DNA of 64,000 nt from Rhizophagus irregularis (taxonomy: Eukaryota; Glomeromycota; Glomeromycetes; Glomerales; Glomeraceae): the NCBI RefSeq assembly GCF_026210795.1, contig NC_089437.1:1-64000 (forward strand), in the 5' to 3' direction. Shown piece by piece: positions 12,795-24,179 of this stretch. The translations under genes and the position numbers were made by a program. Position 1 is the stretch's first letter, and each line of letters begins with the position of its first letter. The notes beneath the pieces are model-generated. The model made no database searches. It was not told the DNA's origin and was given only the letters and a program-made list of their open reading frames with translations.

Positions 12795-14186
12795 TCACGT
12801 GACATATGCGTTATGATTACATTTCTCTTTAGAACGACTAAATATTAAAATTATACCATATAAAATTCTGCTAATTATAGCTACAAATATAATTAAACCA
12901 TTCAGAGCAAGCATGAACTGGTTCCCTTTTAACGTTTCACGGTAAATAATCTAATAAATGATAAAAATAAGTTATTATTTAAAAAGAAAAATATTGTTAC
13001 AGAAATATTACTTACCTGGATAACAAGTTTAGGAACATCTCGTATAAATATATTAACTATTGCACCATAAAAAACTATGATTTTTCCAAATCTATTCATT
13101 TTGGAATTAAATGTTTTCAATCCTCCCCATTTTGAATTAGAGAATTCGAAAAATTCAAGTGAAATAAAACTACATGCTATAAGGATGGTTGCAACAAATT
13201 TATTATCCTTAAGCCATCCTAAAAATTCTTCAGCATTATGCTTTTTACAATCATTACATTTTTTTTTACGTCCATAAAAACATAAAAACCAACAAAAACA
13301 ACAGCAAATTTTAGTTATCCTTACACAAAAAGTATAAAAGGGTTGAGAAGCTACAGCTAGTAAAGATATATAAAAATTCCATGCACCAGAAAGTATAACT
13401 ATAATTATTGACTATAGTTATATAAATAATTAGTTCAATTTAATACTAATAAAAAGAATATTATTATAAAATTTTATTATTACCAGTTTATAAATATTTT
13501 CATAATCTTTATAATCCCCATTATTATTTGCTTTCATATGTTTCATAATATTCATAACATTAAGAATAAACATAATATTAGAAATAAATCCATTTAATTT
13601 AAGAAGTATATCTACAACTGCCCAATTATTGATTTCAAGTTTTGATTTATCCTAGTAAATATAATAGTTATTATTAGAAAGTTTACAGTAAATTGTAATT
13701 CGCCCAAGATATAAGATCTTGCATTTAACATCTCTTGCAAATACACACCCAATAATAATAATAAATGATTAAATACTCACTTTTTCTTTATTATCGTTAA
13801 CGTTAGAGCCGGAGCCACACCATATCTATTGCATAGATATTATTATAAAATTTATTTATAACAGATAATATCAATATTTTTATTTACTGAACCTACCTTT
13901 TTTTTATTTGTTAATGCTAAACCTATAATCCATAATATAAAAGCAAGAACATAAAAAATAACTGAAAAATCAATCATTGCCTTTATTTGCGTTAACTTTT
14001 AAAAGTATATAATATAAAGTGAATAAATGAATAATTATTACTAGTTCACTTAATATAATAAAATGATGGCACCAACATTATAATTAAACCTACTTTATCA
14101 GCGATAGGGTCAGAATTATCATCAGCTGAAATTAAAGAAACCAAAGTTGAAGCAATGATTACAGCAATAAGATATAATTTTGCCAT
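12795..14186 (-). CDS. Six-exon gene: multi-pass membrane protein with signal peptide (313 aa)
   Basis: I built this gene by hand: exons complement(12795..12950, 13016..13411, 13484..13651, 13781..13825, 13897..13980, 14094..14186). Every intron runs GT to AG and all joins are phase 0, giving 313 residues from ATG to TGA. The first 21 residues (MAKLYLIAVIIASTLVSLISA) look like a cleavable signal peptide. Hydrophobic segments follow in exon 2 (FSVIFYVLAFILWIIGLAL), exon 5 (several, including the SIIIVILSGAWNFYISLLAV stretch) and exon 6 (LIIFVAIISRILYGIILIF). A cysteine-rich patch (KICCCFCWFLCFYGRKKKC, then CKKH) sits between two of them. Predicted role: integral membrane protein of the secretory pathway or plasma membrane. 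No family recognised and no enzymatic motif seen. The open frame at 12929-13120 is only part of exon 5 plus intron. Confidence 0.88.
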
Positions 14187-15270
14187 TTTTTATGATCGTT
14201 AAAAAATTTTTGTTTATCGAGAAAGAAATGAAAATATTTTGTTTTTTATTTTCTTAATGTGGTCTTTTTATTCATTTTTCTTTTTTTATATGCATTTCTT
14301 TTGTAAATCCCATATAAGGGATAGGGGCACAAACTGAAAATTCGTCCGTTAATTTTTCCCTTTAAAGAAAGTAATAAAAATTACAAAAAAGAGTGTTATA
14401 ATGCGATTTATGCAATGTCATTCTTTGAAAGAAAAAAAAATACTATTTAGGAAAAAATTAATTATTGGGTCGAAAGTAATAAAAAAATAATATATATATA
14501 TATATAAGCTGATTGGTAAACAATACTGGGCGCAGCAAATATAGTGAACGGTGAACCATCAATTTTCATCATTGTCAATTTATTTTTTTTTATTCTTTGT
14601 AATTAGTAATTACGAAGTATATCGAAGTTTGACTGTAGTCCAAATATAACACTTTCCACGATTTTGCTTGAAAATTTATGAATTTATATTCCTAAAACTA
14701 AATATTATATGTTTAAAAACATTTTCCTTTTAGCATTAATTGTAATAAAGTATACGAAAAATTTTTACAAAGCAGAGCAAAAATTCATGATGTTAAAGTT
14801 TTAAAAAGAATTCTTTTTCATAGTATTCTCGTTTTATTTATTCATTGTTATAGATTTATTACAATATGTATTGTAAAATTATCTTGTTATTGATTAAAAA
14901 AGTATTAAGTAAAATTATCTAAATCATAATTTATCTAATGCGGCATAAAGAATGTGAATTTTGGTCACGTGTCCGCCAAATAATAAAGTATGTTTTGCGC
15001 GCAATGATCACGACAGGATAATTCATGTCCTGTTCGGGCAGAGATGAGCAAAATGTAAAAATTTCAGTTTATAATGCGCCCAAACATAATTTGGTTCAAA
15101 TATTGAGCAATTAATGTATTTGAAATCAAAATGAAAGTTATAGAAAGTATGATCAGAGTATTGATAAATATCGTTCACAAGTGATATGATGATCATCTGG
15201 TGAATGCATATGCAACATCTCCATCTGCGCCATTTAATACTGCGGCGCCGTTCTTAATTAAGTAGATCTG
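14187..15270. other. Intergenic region upstream of two outward-facing genes
   Basis: This spans the 5' side of the minus-strand membrane-protein gene and of the plus-strand gene at 15271. It holds a short TA microsatellite near 14487-14508 and poly-A/T tracts, but no gene. Any promoter would lie here; no motif decides its place. Confidence 0.4.
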
Positions 15271-16045
15271 GTGAAACAATGTTCGATGTGGTTAAAAAAA
15301 AACGCCTTGTTCCTGAATAAAATTTATAACGTAAAATGCGTCCTTCACTATCACATAACATGTTCCTTTATAATGAAGCAAACTTATTTTCGGGAGCCAA
15401 AATATTCCAAGAATTACCTTATTCCAAGCCAGCAGAACCTTTATAAACAGTATGTAAACGCTTTTGCTTTCTCTGAAATGGTGAAAAGTCAAAATTTCAA
15501 AAAGGAACTTCAACAACAAGCACAAAGTAGCTGGCAAGAAATAAAAAAATATTATTCAAAATCTTATCTATGGACCATTACAAACTTCTGTTCGTCCTTC
15601 TTCTTTCAATTTCCTTTCAAAAAGTAAACCTGTAGATAAACCTTCAACTCCGCCTTCTCCTTTTGAACCTTCTGATAATATTCAAATTCCACCAAATGCA
15701 ACAGCACAAAAACATTCTTTTGCTACACTTCAAAAAACAAAGACCGATCTATATGAATTTAATAAAATATTTCAAATGGCAACATCATCAGAACTTCGTT
15801 CACAATTTAATTCAAAAATTAAAAAGCTTGAGGAAACTATAGTAGTAGAGAAGAGACTTAAGCAGCTAAAAAATCATGCTACATCTAAGCAACGAACTCG
15901 AAAAAGAAAATCATTTTTCATGAATGATCCTGAAAAAATGAATAGTAGTATTGAATTTGGAACTCACTGGTCGAAGTGGCATGATGTGCATGATGTTTAT
16001 GGCTCAGAAATAGCTGATAAATTTTGTTATCCCGATTGCAATTAA
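15271..16045 (+). pseudogene. Frameshifted gene of unknown function
   Basis: The first frame (ATG at 15271) gives a coherent basic protein (FREPKYSKNYLIPSQQNLYK, then MVKSQNFKKELQQQAQSSWQ). At the A-run near 15542-15548 the coherent reading moves to another frame (IIQNLIYGPLQTSVRPSSFN) and continues through a proline/serine linker and a basic coiled region (KIKKLEETIVVEKRLKQLK) to FGTHWSKWHDVHDVYGSEIA and a stop at 16045. A one-base slip in the homopolymer, real or a sequencing error, explains the break. No domain recognised. The linker-plus-basic-helix layout would suit a nucleic-acid-binding or transposon accessory protein, which is conjecture. Confidence 0.6.
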
Positions 16046-16390
16046 GAAATCTCCACTAAATTTGATTTATAGATTGAAACGGTAATATTTATTGTAAATT
16101 TTATGATTTTAAATTTAATTTACAAATTTATAAAGTGGAAATTCCGAATAAATTATTGTTAAATTTAATATCTACGTATACTGCACATAATAAAATTTAA
16201 TTAAATTATGGTAATTAATTTACAATGCATAAATTTCAATTAAATTTTGAAATTTCAATTAAATGCAAGTTGAAATTTGCGTGAAGCGTAAAAATTATCT
16301 ATTATACGAATAGAATTATTATTTTGTGCTTAATAATAAAATATATACAGGAATTATAATCATCTACTAACCTTATAAGCATTAGTAACT
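16046..16390. other. AT-rich intergenic, convergent 3' ends
   Basis: Both neighbouring genes end here. The sequence is made of repeated AATTTAATTTAC / AAATTTCAATTAAAT words. No gene and no clear transposon terminus. Confidence 0.4.
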
Positions 16391-18323
16391 TTATTTGGCC
16401 GCTCTAGAACGTGTATTTCGGAAAACTGGTTTTAAATTTGATTTTCGTTTTTTAGTAGTCTTTGGAGCAGGTTTTGGTGGTTTCACTAATTCCTGATCAC
16501 GCTGATCATTTGCGTTTCTATCAACTTGCTTGGATAATGACTGATCACACGTATTATTTAGTTCGATATCAAGTCTTGTAGAACTCGCTAATAATGCTTC
16601 TTCAGAAACTGTCATTATCTACAAAAATGAAACTGAGTTTAATAATTAAAAAATTAACTTAACTTGAATCTATTTTAACTGACCTGATTATTATTGTCCA
16701 ACAAGGAATACCGCTCAGAATTTGTAACTTTATTATTGAAATTATTCAATGATCTTGTTAAATCACTTTCAAAGTCCTCTAAAAAAGCAATTATTATTAA
16801 TAAATTTTAATTAAACAGTTAAATTATACAGTTAAATTATAAATTTACCTGTTACTGAATCAACATTCATTTGAGTAGACTTCGCTATATCTTTATTTAT
16901 GGTTTCATATTCTGAATCTGAGTCTACTGCATTATAAATACCAGTATTTAGATTGTATGATTTCTTAATAGCCCAACGCGGAAAATTTGATGATGTTGGG
17001 CAGGCTGGAATGAATGATACTAGTTGACGAAATTTATCTTTATTTGGAGATACTGGTATACGTTGATTAGGAGTTGTTATTCCACTAACAGAACCTTTGC
17101 GTAACTTTGCTTGACGTTGTTGTTCAACCTTAACTTTAGCATCAATAATATCACGCACTTTAATAGCCTAATGAAGTTAAAAAAGTTATAATATTTATAA
17201 TTTTTAAAATATTTTAATAAGTATTATAATTACCTCATTACTACGCCAAGGGATGGAAGGAACATAATAAATTTCTTCTGAAATTTCATCATTAGCTTTA
17301 TCTTTAATTGTGGCTTCGTCTTCACTAATTTCAGGTGATATTAATTCTCGTGCAAATAGTGCTTTAATTTCTTTAATTGGATGTCCTAATATTTCCACAT
17401 CAAATGTATCAATAACACTATTTCGAGCATTAAATTTCTATAAAATTAAAATAGAGATTATTAATATTGCAAAAATGAACATTTTATATGATTGTATATG
17501 ATAGTTTATTTTATATTAACATACCTTTAATGTTCTATTGTTACGGCGGTTATTAATTTTTATAGCCTTTGATTTTTCTGGTGAAGATTTGAAGACATTA
17601 CGTCTTGTTCCAAAATAAGTGTTACATATCTGTCTAACCATCTCTTCCGACCATATTTCATTTTTTTCTACAAAACAAAGAGCTAAATAATAATAAATAA
17701 TAAATAAATTACCAATGTATGTAATTACTTAAGTTATCTCCTCGTGATTCATAATCTTTCATATAAAATAATAAATATGCTTTAAGGACTTTCTGGTTGG
17801 TCCTGTGAGTAAAAGATTTAGAATAATCAAAAGAAAATTCATTTTCAATTGATTCATCAGAATCTTCATCATGTCGTTCATTTACTTTCATTTTATTTCG
17901 AACCAAAGCAACAAGAGTGGGAGTTAAATCATATGGGTTCAATTTGCTGTTATTTCCAGCTTCTGATTCTGAACTTTCCCCAAGTAAATCATCAACAGAC
18001 TTGAATTTTCGTTTATGAGATTTAGTTGAAAATACATTTGGTTTAACTGGATGTTGTTGTACCTTTGACAATATTTCATTAATATTATTTAACATATTGT
18101 TTTGATTTAATTTTAATTGATCAACATTTTCTTCAATTAATTCAAAACGTCCATTGATAGAATTACTTTGCTGTTGAATTAAAGTTGTCAAATTGATAAT
18201 ACTTTTATGAATTTCTTGTAATTTAAGTTCATTTTTATCAGATGTTATTGATAATGAATTATTTTGATCTTCTAAAGTATGTAAACTTTTAGATATATTT
18301 GTTAGAAAAGTATTTGCGTTCAT
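16391..18323 (-). CDS. Six-exon gene, coiled-coil protein paired with the KDZ transposase (527 aa)
   Basis: Built by hand: complement(16391..16618, 16684..16778, 16849..17167, 17234..17437, 17525..17667, 17729..18323). All introns are GT-AG and the frame is kept throughout, giving 527 aa. I start at the ATG at 18323, three codons inside a longer TTG-initiated frame. Residues about 10-110 form a coiled coil rich in Q, N, L and I; an acidic DEDSDESIENEF stretch follows. Exon 2 encodes WSEEMVRQICNTYFGTRRNVFK, a compact, probably folded segment. The tail is basic and proline-rich (KPPKPAPKTTKKRKSNLK), likely a nuclear or DNA-binding tail. It faces away from the transposase at 18837 with 513 bp between the start codons, so the two may share a promoter and form one transposon. 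No family name is assigned; a transposon accessory protein or a host nuclear protein are both possible. Confidence 0.82.
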
Positions 18324-18836
18324 TTTGTTCAAGTTTAAAAAAAGAAAGATGCTTTTTCGTTAAAAAATGAATTAATTTTATATTTATATTGTATAGAAAA
18401 TATAGTTCAATTGATTTTATGTATAAAAAGTATAAAAAAAAGTCTATTTATATCGTATGGAAAATATAGTTAGTTCAATTGATTTTATATATAAAAAGTA
18501 TAAAAAAAAGTCTATTTATATTGTATGTATTGTATGGAAAATATAGTTAGTTCAATTGACTTTATATATAAAAAGTATAAAAAAAGTCTATTGGAAACTT
18601 AATTATATTTTCATATAAAGTGATGTCAAGTTAAATTTCCTAATTAGTTCATATATTGATTTATTATTATGCAACACAAGTGGCGAAGCTTTTTTTGTTA
18701 AATAAATATAGAAATAATTGGCGTTCAACTGATTTTTATTCTTTCTATTTTTTTAAAAAAAAATAAAATTTGGTAAAATTTACCGAATAATTAAATATCA
18801 AATAATATATTATTTTTATCATTTTTAAAATTTATA
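18324..18836. promoter_or_regulatory. Divergent intergenic region with three tandem repeats
   Basis: The gap between two outward-facing genes contains three tandem copies (starting about 18382, 18445 and 18513, ending near 18592) of a 63-79-bp unit built around GAAAATATAGTTAGTTCAAT and TATATAAAAAGTATAAAAAA. Each unit offers a TATATAAA-like box. Position and iteration suggest a bidirectional promoter or transposase-binding array; this is inferred from layout only. Confidence 0.55.
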
Positions 18837-21800
18837 ATGAATAAACAATTATGTTATTGTAATAAATGCAAAGGTTCAGTTTGTTCAAAAAGAACATTTC
18901 GCAGACATATGTTAAAAGAGCTAAATGAGCAAAATGATCTATCTATTAGGCGTAAGAAGAATGTTACAAATCAAATTAAAAATGATCATTTTGACATCTA
19001 TTCAAATCTGACTCCCGAGCCTACATTTACATCATATAATGATGATGTTACTCCAACTTCACATAATAGGAAAGTTCGATCAATTCCTTTAATACCCATT
19101 TTACAAGAAACTGGTATTTTAGATAATACAGATAATAATTTTATAATTCCTGCAAATATTAATGAAGCAAGAATAGATAATATGACTATTAATGAAAAGT
19201 CATATTCTGATGATGAAATTGTTTCAGAGTATGAAATAGATGAGCATTATACTATAAATACTAACATTTCTACTAACATTCATCACAATCCTTTAATTCT
19301 AAACACAAATGAAACAACAAGATGGGCAATGTTATGGGTTTATCTCTTTCAAGATACGTTTGTATTACCTCAAACAGCAAGTGCAACATTGCTAGATTTT
19401 CTTAAAGATTTACTAGAGTCTTTTAATAACACCACATTTTCTGATTTTCCTTCAACGATATACCGTGCTGATCGATTACTTGGAGTTGAACATGAATACA
19501 GAAATTATATTGTGTGTCCTCACTGTCACCATCTTCATTTGCCAGATATTCTTAATGGTAATGTTCAACCTATTAAATGTAATAAATGTAATGAAATAAT
19601 TACTAAGATGGTTCGGACTTCTAAAGGAAATCATTTAATTAAGGTTATAATTTGAATTAATAGATGATTTTAATTTAATAATTTATTTATACTCAAACAA
19701 AATTATTGTAATTAACAGCCAATCAAAGTTTATCCATATTATTCAATAATTCAGCAATTGGAATTACTTTTATCAAAACCAGAAATGGAAAATTTGCTAG
19801 AATCATGTTTTAAACGTGAAATTGATGATGATATATTTGCTGATGTGTATGAAGGAAGGGTTTGGAAAACATTTACTGATACTAATGGTCAACCTTTTTT
19901 TGTTAAAAATGTTTTAGAAATTCATATTGGATTTGCTTTAAATTTGGACTGGTTTAGTCCTTGCAAACATATTCAATACTCTGTTGGAGTAATATATTTA
20001 ACAATATTGAATTTGCCACGTCATATCCGATTTCGTGAAGAAAATACTTTTGTTATTGGAATAATACCTGGTCCTCATGAGCCAGATGTAAATGAAATAC
20101 ACCAATATATTGAACCTTTAGTTGATGAACTTCTTCAATTATGGGCTGGCCAAGTTATAAAATCACCTAATTATCCAATTGGCAGAATTTATCGAGCAGC
20201 TTTAATAATGATCGTCTGTGATACACCTGCAGCAAGAAAGGTAGTACATTTTGATTTTTGTTATCAATATTAATTAAATATTTAAAAAATCTGTTTATAT
20301 ATTATTGTAAGATTGGTGGATTTTCAAGTCATTCATCTAAAAGAGGATGTTATAGGTGTGATCATTCATTTTCTACAATTCAAGATAGTAATACAGGCTA
20401 TTGGAAGCCAGATTTCAGTAATTTTAACGCCAATCTTCCACAACGTTCAAAAGAGAAGCATCAAAGTATTGCCTATAAATTTAAAAATTCAAGTTCTACA
20501 ATACGTAACCAAATATTTACTGAACATGGAATCCGATGGACACCTCTAATAAAACTTCCTTATATTGATATTCAGCGCTTTATTGTTATAGACCCTATGC
20601 ACAATTTATATTTAGGTACTGCTAAACGAATAATGAAAAAATGGACATCTGGCGAGCAACCATTAATTTCTGTACATGATCTTAAAAAAATACAAAGTAT
20701 TATTGATGCTACACCACCTCCTTCAGATATAGGTCGTATACCTCATAAAATTGCATCCCAATTTGCTGGATTTTCCGCAGATCAATGGAAGTCTTGGTGC
20801 TTAATCTATTCAACATTAACTTTAAGAGATATTCTTCCTGAAGAACATCGACAATATTGGCAGTCCTTTGTTGATTGCCTTTTACTTTGGGGACAAACTA
20901 TAATTACCCGTGAAGAAATTGAATATGGAGATTTTGCAATAAAAGATTTTTTAGCTAAAGTTAAATCTATTTGGGGCCAGAAATTGCAACTCCAAATATG
21001 CATATGCATTTGCATATTAAAGATTGTATGTTAGATTATGGTCCTCTTTATAGCTTTTGGTGCTTTCCTTTCGAAAGACTTAATGGGTAAGCTAAAAATA
21101 GGATTTTATTATTGTATTATCTTAATATTTTTGTTATTGTATTATCTTATTAATATTTAAAAATTTATTACTTTAGGTATTTAGCATCAATGCCGAATTC
21201 AGGAAGGAATTTTGCTACTGAAGTAATGAATATTATTAATCGCCAATCTTTATTACATCATACAATGTCAATTGGCAAATCCATTTTTTCAGATAAAGTT
21301 ATCAAGTCTTTTATGAAATTACAATCATTTCAACATGAGAATAAAGGAACAATGGCAAAGTACAATTTCACTATTCAAGAAGCTTTATATTTCAAAAGAC
21401 TGCCATTTCAAATAAGTCAAATGAATATACGAGATTATGAATCAATTCCTGGCAAACTTTTAAGTCCTACATGTGAACTAACAATGGAAAAACCTTTAGT
21501 TGATTGTTTAGTTGGTTATTATAAACGAGTTTACGCTGATTTAGAATATCAATTCTATTCTGGAAGTCAACAACAAGATAGACATGCAATATTTGTTTCT
21601 CCTTCAATAATACGTGCATCAGCTCTTCAAATTGCTGATGAACATTTTGGTTCACAATTATGTCGCTCTGATCTTGCTTCTAATGTGATGGTTGCATTTC
21701 TAGATGATGAAAATAATTTTCAATACTGGCCAGCAAATATTCGTTATTTTTTCAAACATTCAATTGTATTACCATATGTTGGGATTACAGAACATGTACT

Positions 21801-22071
21801 AGCAATGGTTGATTGGTATGGAAAACACATAAAAATTGATCATTTTAATGTTTCACGACGAGGTTCATCTAGAATTCTTGATGGAGTTACACAAAATGGC
21901 ATGAGACATGTTGAACTATGGAAACCGCCTATAATTAAAAGAGTTTCATCTGAAAATATTATACCAGTTCAACGAATTGTATGTCGATTTATAAAATCAG
22001 ACTATTGTCTCCAAAATACCCGAACTAATTTAGTGGCTGTGATACCATTAAATAGAAGATTTTCAGTTTAA
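18837..22071 (+). pseudogene. KDZ/Plavaka-like DNA transposase, four exons, one frame break
   Basis: Exons are 18837..19643, 19719..20240, 20312..21086 and 21177..22071, with GT-AG introns. Exon 1 starts with a zinc-finger-like CYCNKCKG...FRRHM and ends with a CPHCHHLH...CNKC ribbon. Exon 2 has the HIGFALNLDWFSPCK region. Exon 3 has GCYRCDHSF and IDPMHNLYLGTAKR, the catalytic-core signature of Tnp2-like/KDZ (Plavaka) transposases. Exon 4 has YLASMPNSGRNFATEVMN and the C-terminal region. These enzymes carry out cut-and-paste DNA transposition. Near 20970-20980 the coherent reading changes frame (ATPNMHMHLHIKDCMLDYGP continues out of frame), so the copy is inactive or the assembly has a one-base error there; otherwise it is nearly full length. 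Terminal inverted repeats were looked for on both sides and not found with confidence. Confidence 0.85.
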
Positions 22072-22128
22072 TGATATTTAACAATTACGTATACAAAAAT
22101 CAGTTATATTTGCATCAAGTTTATATAG

Positions 22129-22282
22129 TATTTGTAGTATATTTGTTGTTAATATCCATTATATTTCTTTATAATTTATAGAGAATTTATATAAAATTTC
22201 TAGCACATTTATTATATTTATTATTAATATTCCATTATATTTCTTTATAATTTATAGAGAATTTATATAAAATTTCTAGTAC
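22129..22282. repeat. Tandem direct repeat, about 77-bp unit
   Basis: Two consecutive copies share the run from CCATTATATTTCTTTATAA to ATATAAAATTTCTAG with only a few changes. They lie just 3' of the transposase gene. Effect unknown. Confidence 0.75.
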
Positions 22283-22599
22283 ATTTATTGTATTTTTTAT
22301 TAACATTTTAGCTATATATTTGCAAATATGAGCAAAATTTCATTAATGTTTCTTTATATCATAAAAATTTCGGTTTAATGTGTTATAAGTTTAAATGATA
22401 TATGAAGAAGGTTTTATCACAATTTAAAATACATATATATAATAGAAACTTGTAAATTTCAAATGACATATACACTTCATGGAAATTGGACAAGTTTACA
22501 ACAAATTTCTGTGATATACATTTTAATTGGAATTAATTGAAATTACCGGTAAATCAATTTGAAATATGACGTGTATATAAAATTTCTCTAGTGTAAATG

Positions 22600-23575
22600 T
22601 ATTGCACATCACCCCACTTCGACCAGTGACTGTTGACTACAAATATCATAAGGAAGTAATTAAGGTGCGAACAGTTCAGCATCTTCAAGACTTATCATGA
22701 ATTTACACATCATAAAGGCTCAGTAATACCTTGATTCTTAGCTAATATCTCAAAGTATTTGTTGTTTTTAAAAAATTTATTTAGATTATCTTACTGTTCG
22801 AACACATGCTCGAGTATGGCATCGCTCTCCATCAAGTTAGCAGGCATTATATTAAATGCTTTTAACTATGGATCATATTGGTAATGTAAATGGAGAAGCT
22901 ACTATAGCTTGGGCGTAAGAATTTCAAACATGTTGGTGAACATCTTTGTGAGCTTTGAAATCGTGATCCTATTAATGGGCGGCCAGTTGTTGCTACCTAT
23001 GTTGAAGAATGTAATCAAGCTGTATTTTCAGATATTAAAGCAGGAACATGGGATTGGATTGATTGTCATTCACAAATTTGCAAATATTCTGTTGATTTTC
23101 GCAAATGTGAAGATAGAAATTATAAATAGTTTTCTCTCTCCAAATGTACAAGGTTAGGATAAGCATTTTCTCAACCTATTGCATCCACTGGAATATTTAG
23201 TAATAAGCTTCCTAGTTTCGATGAGCATTGTCCAAGTATTTCACCAGAGATGTATTGTGAACTTATTTTCCAATAAAAACTTTTGTAAAGAAGCATACCA
23301 AAGCTATGCATCCAAGTAGAAGAGAAAGAACCACGCAATTAATTGAAAAGGAATGTAATAGGCAATTTATAGAAGATAAATGTGAAGGAGTTGAGGATGA
23401 ACGTGTCAATATATGGTAGAAAGTCCACAAATCATACAGAAAAAGTGCAAAATAATAATGAAAGACAAATAAGAGATAGTAGTAAACGTGAAAAAGGTGG
23501 AATGAAGAATCCACAACTTTGGAAACAAGATCATCTTACATTTCAAGTTAATCTTCGTGAAGTATAATTTTGTTG
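22600..23575 (+). pseudogene. Decayed coding remnant, family unknown
   Basis: Peptide-like runs appear across shifting plus-strand frames (NGEATIAWA, then cysteine/histidine-bearing segments near 23060-23110, then a lysine/glutamate-rich tail near 23290-23460). The density of stops and frame changes marks an old pseudogene. C-x-H spacing hints at a zinc-binding segment, but no family can be named. Confidence 0.4.
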
Positions 23576-23880
23576 AAATTAGCGAAATATATGCCACATT
23601 TATAATATATAAATGAAATATTTCCTTATATTTTTATCTTAATATCAAGTTAATAATAAATAAAATTGACAAATGCCTTTAGAATCAAATTTATGAACAA
23701 AAATATATTTATCATATACCATTACATATTCTGCGGTCTATAACAAATAAAATAAAATGGTTGTCAATTATACTTATATAATACTACAGCTGAGTATGAC
23801 AAAGCTTATGATCATGCCACACTGATCATATATGAATCAAATTAATCATCATCTCGTGTTGATAAATTAATAATGTATTT

Positions 23881-24095
23881 AAAAACAATATAAATATATA
23901 TACCTTATATTTTTATATATTTTTTAGTAAAAACTAGTAAAAAAAATATTGTCCAAAATGTTGGGTTATTACGCTCAAAAATTTGTTTAAAAACAATATA
24001 AATATATACCTTATATTTTTTTATATTTTTTAGTAAAAACTAGTAAAAAAAATATTGTCCAAAATGTTGGGTTATTACGCTCAAAAATTTGTTTG
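23881..24095. repeat. Recent 108-bp tandem duplication
   Basis: Two nearly exact copies begin at 23881 and 23989, each ending in the same word, CCAAAATGTTGGGTTATTACG followed by CTCAAAAATTTGTTT. The near identity implies a recent event. Confidence 0.85.
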
Positions 24096-24179
24096 AAAGT
24101 AAGTAGTATAATTAAAAATGAAATTTATTATGTGCTAATTTTTTATTGTATAATTAAACCAAAATAAAGGTAATGGAAT

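Noticed and set aside
16046-22600. Terminal inverted repeats for the KDZ transposon
   Set aside because: Compared the flanks of the gene pair by eye; shared AAATTT and TTACC words are too weak in this AT-rich sequence to call ends.
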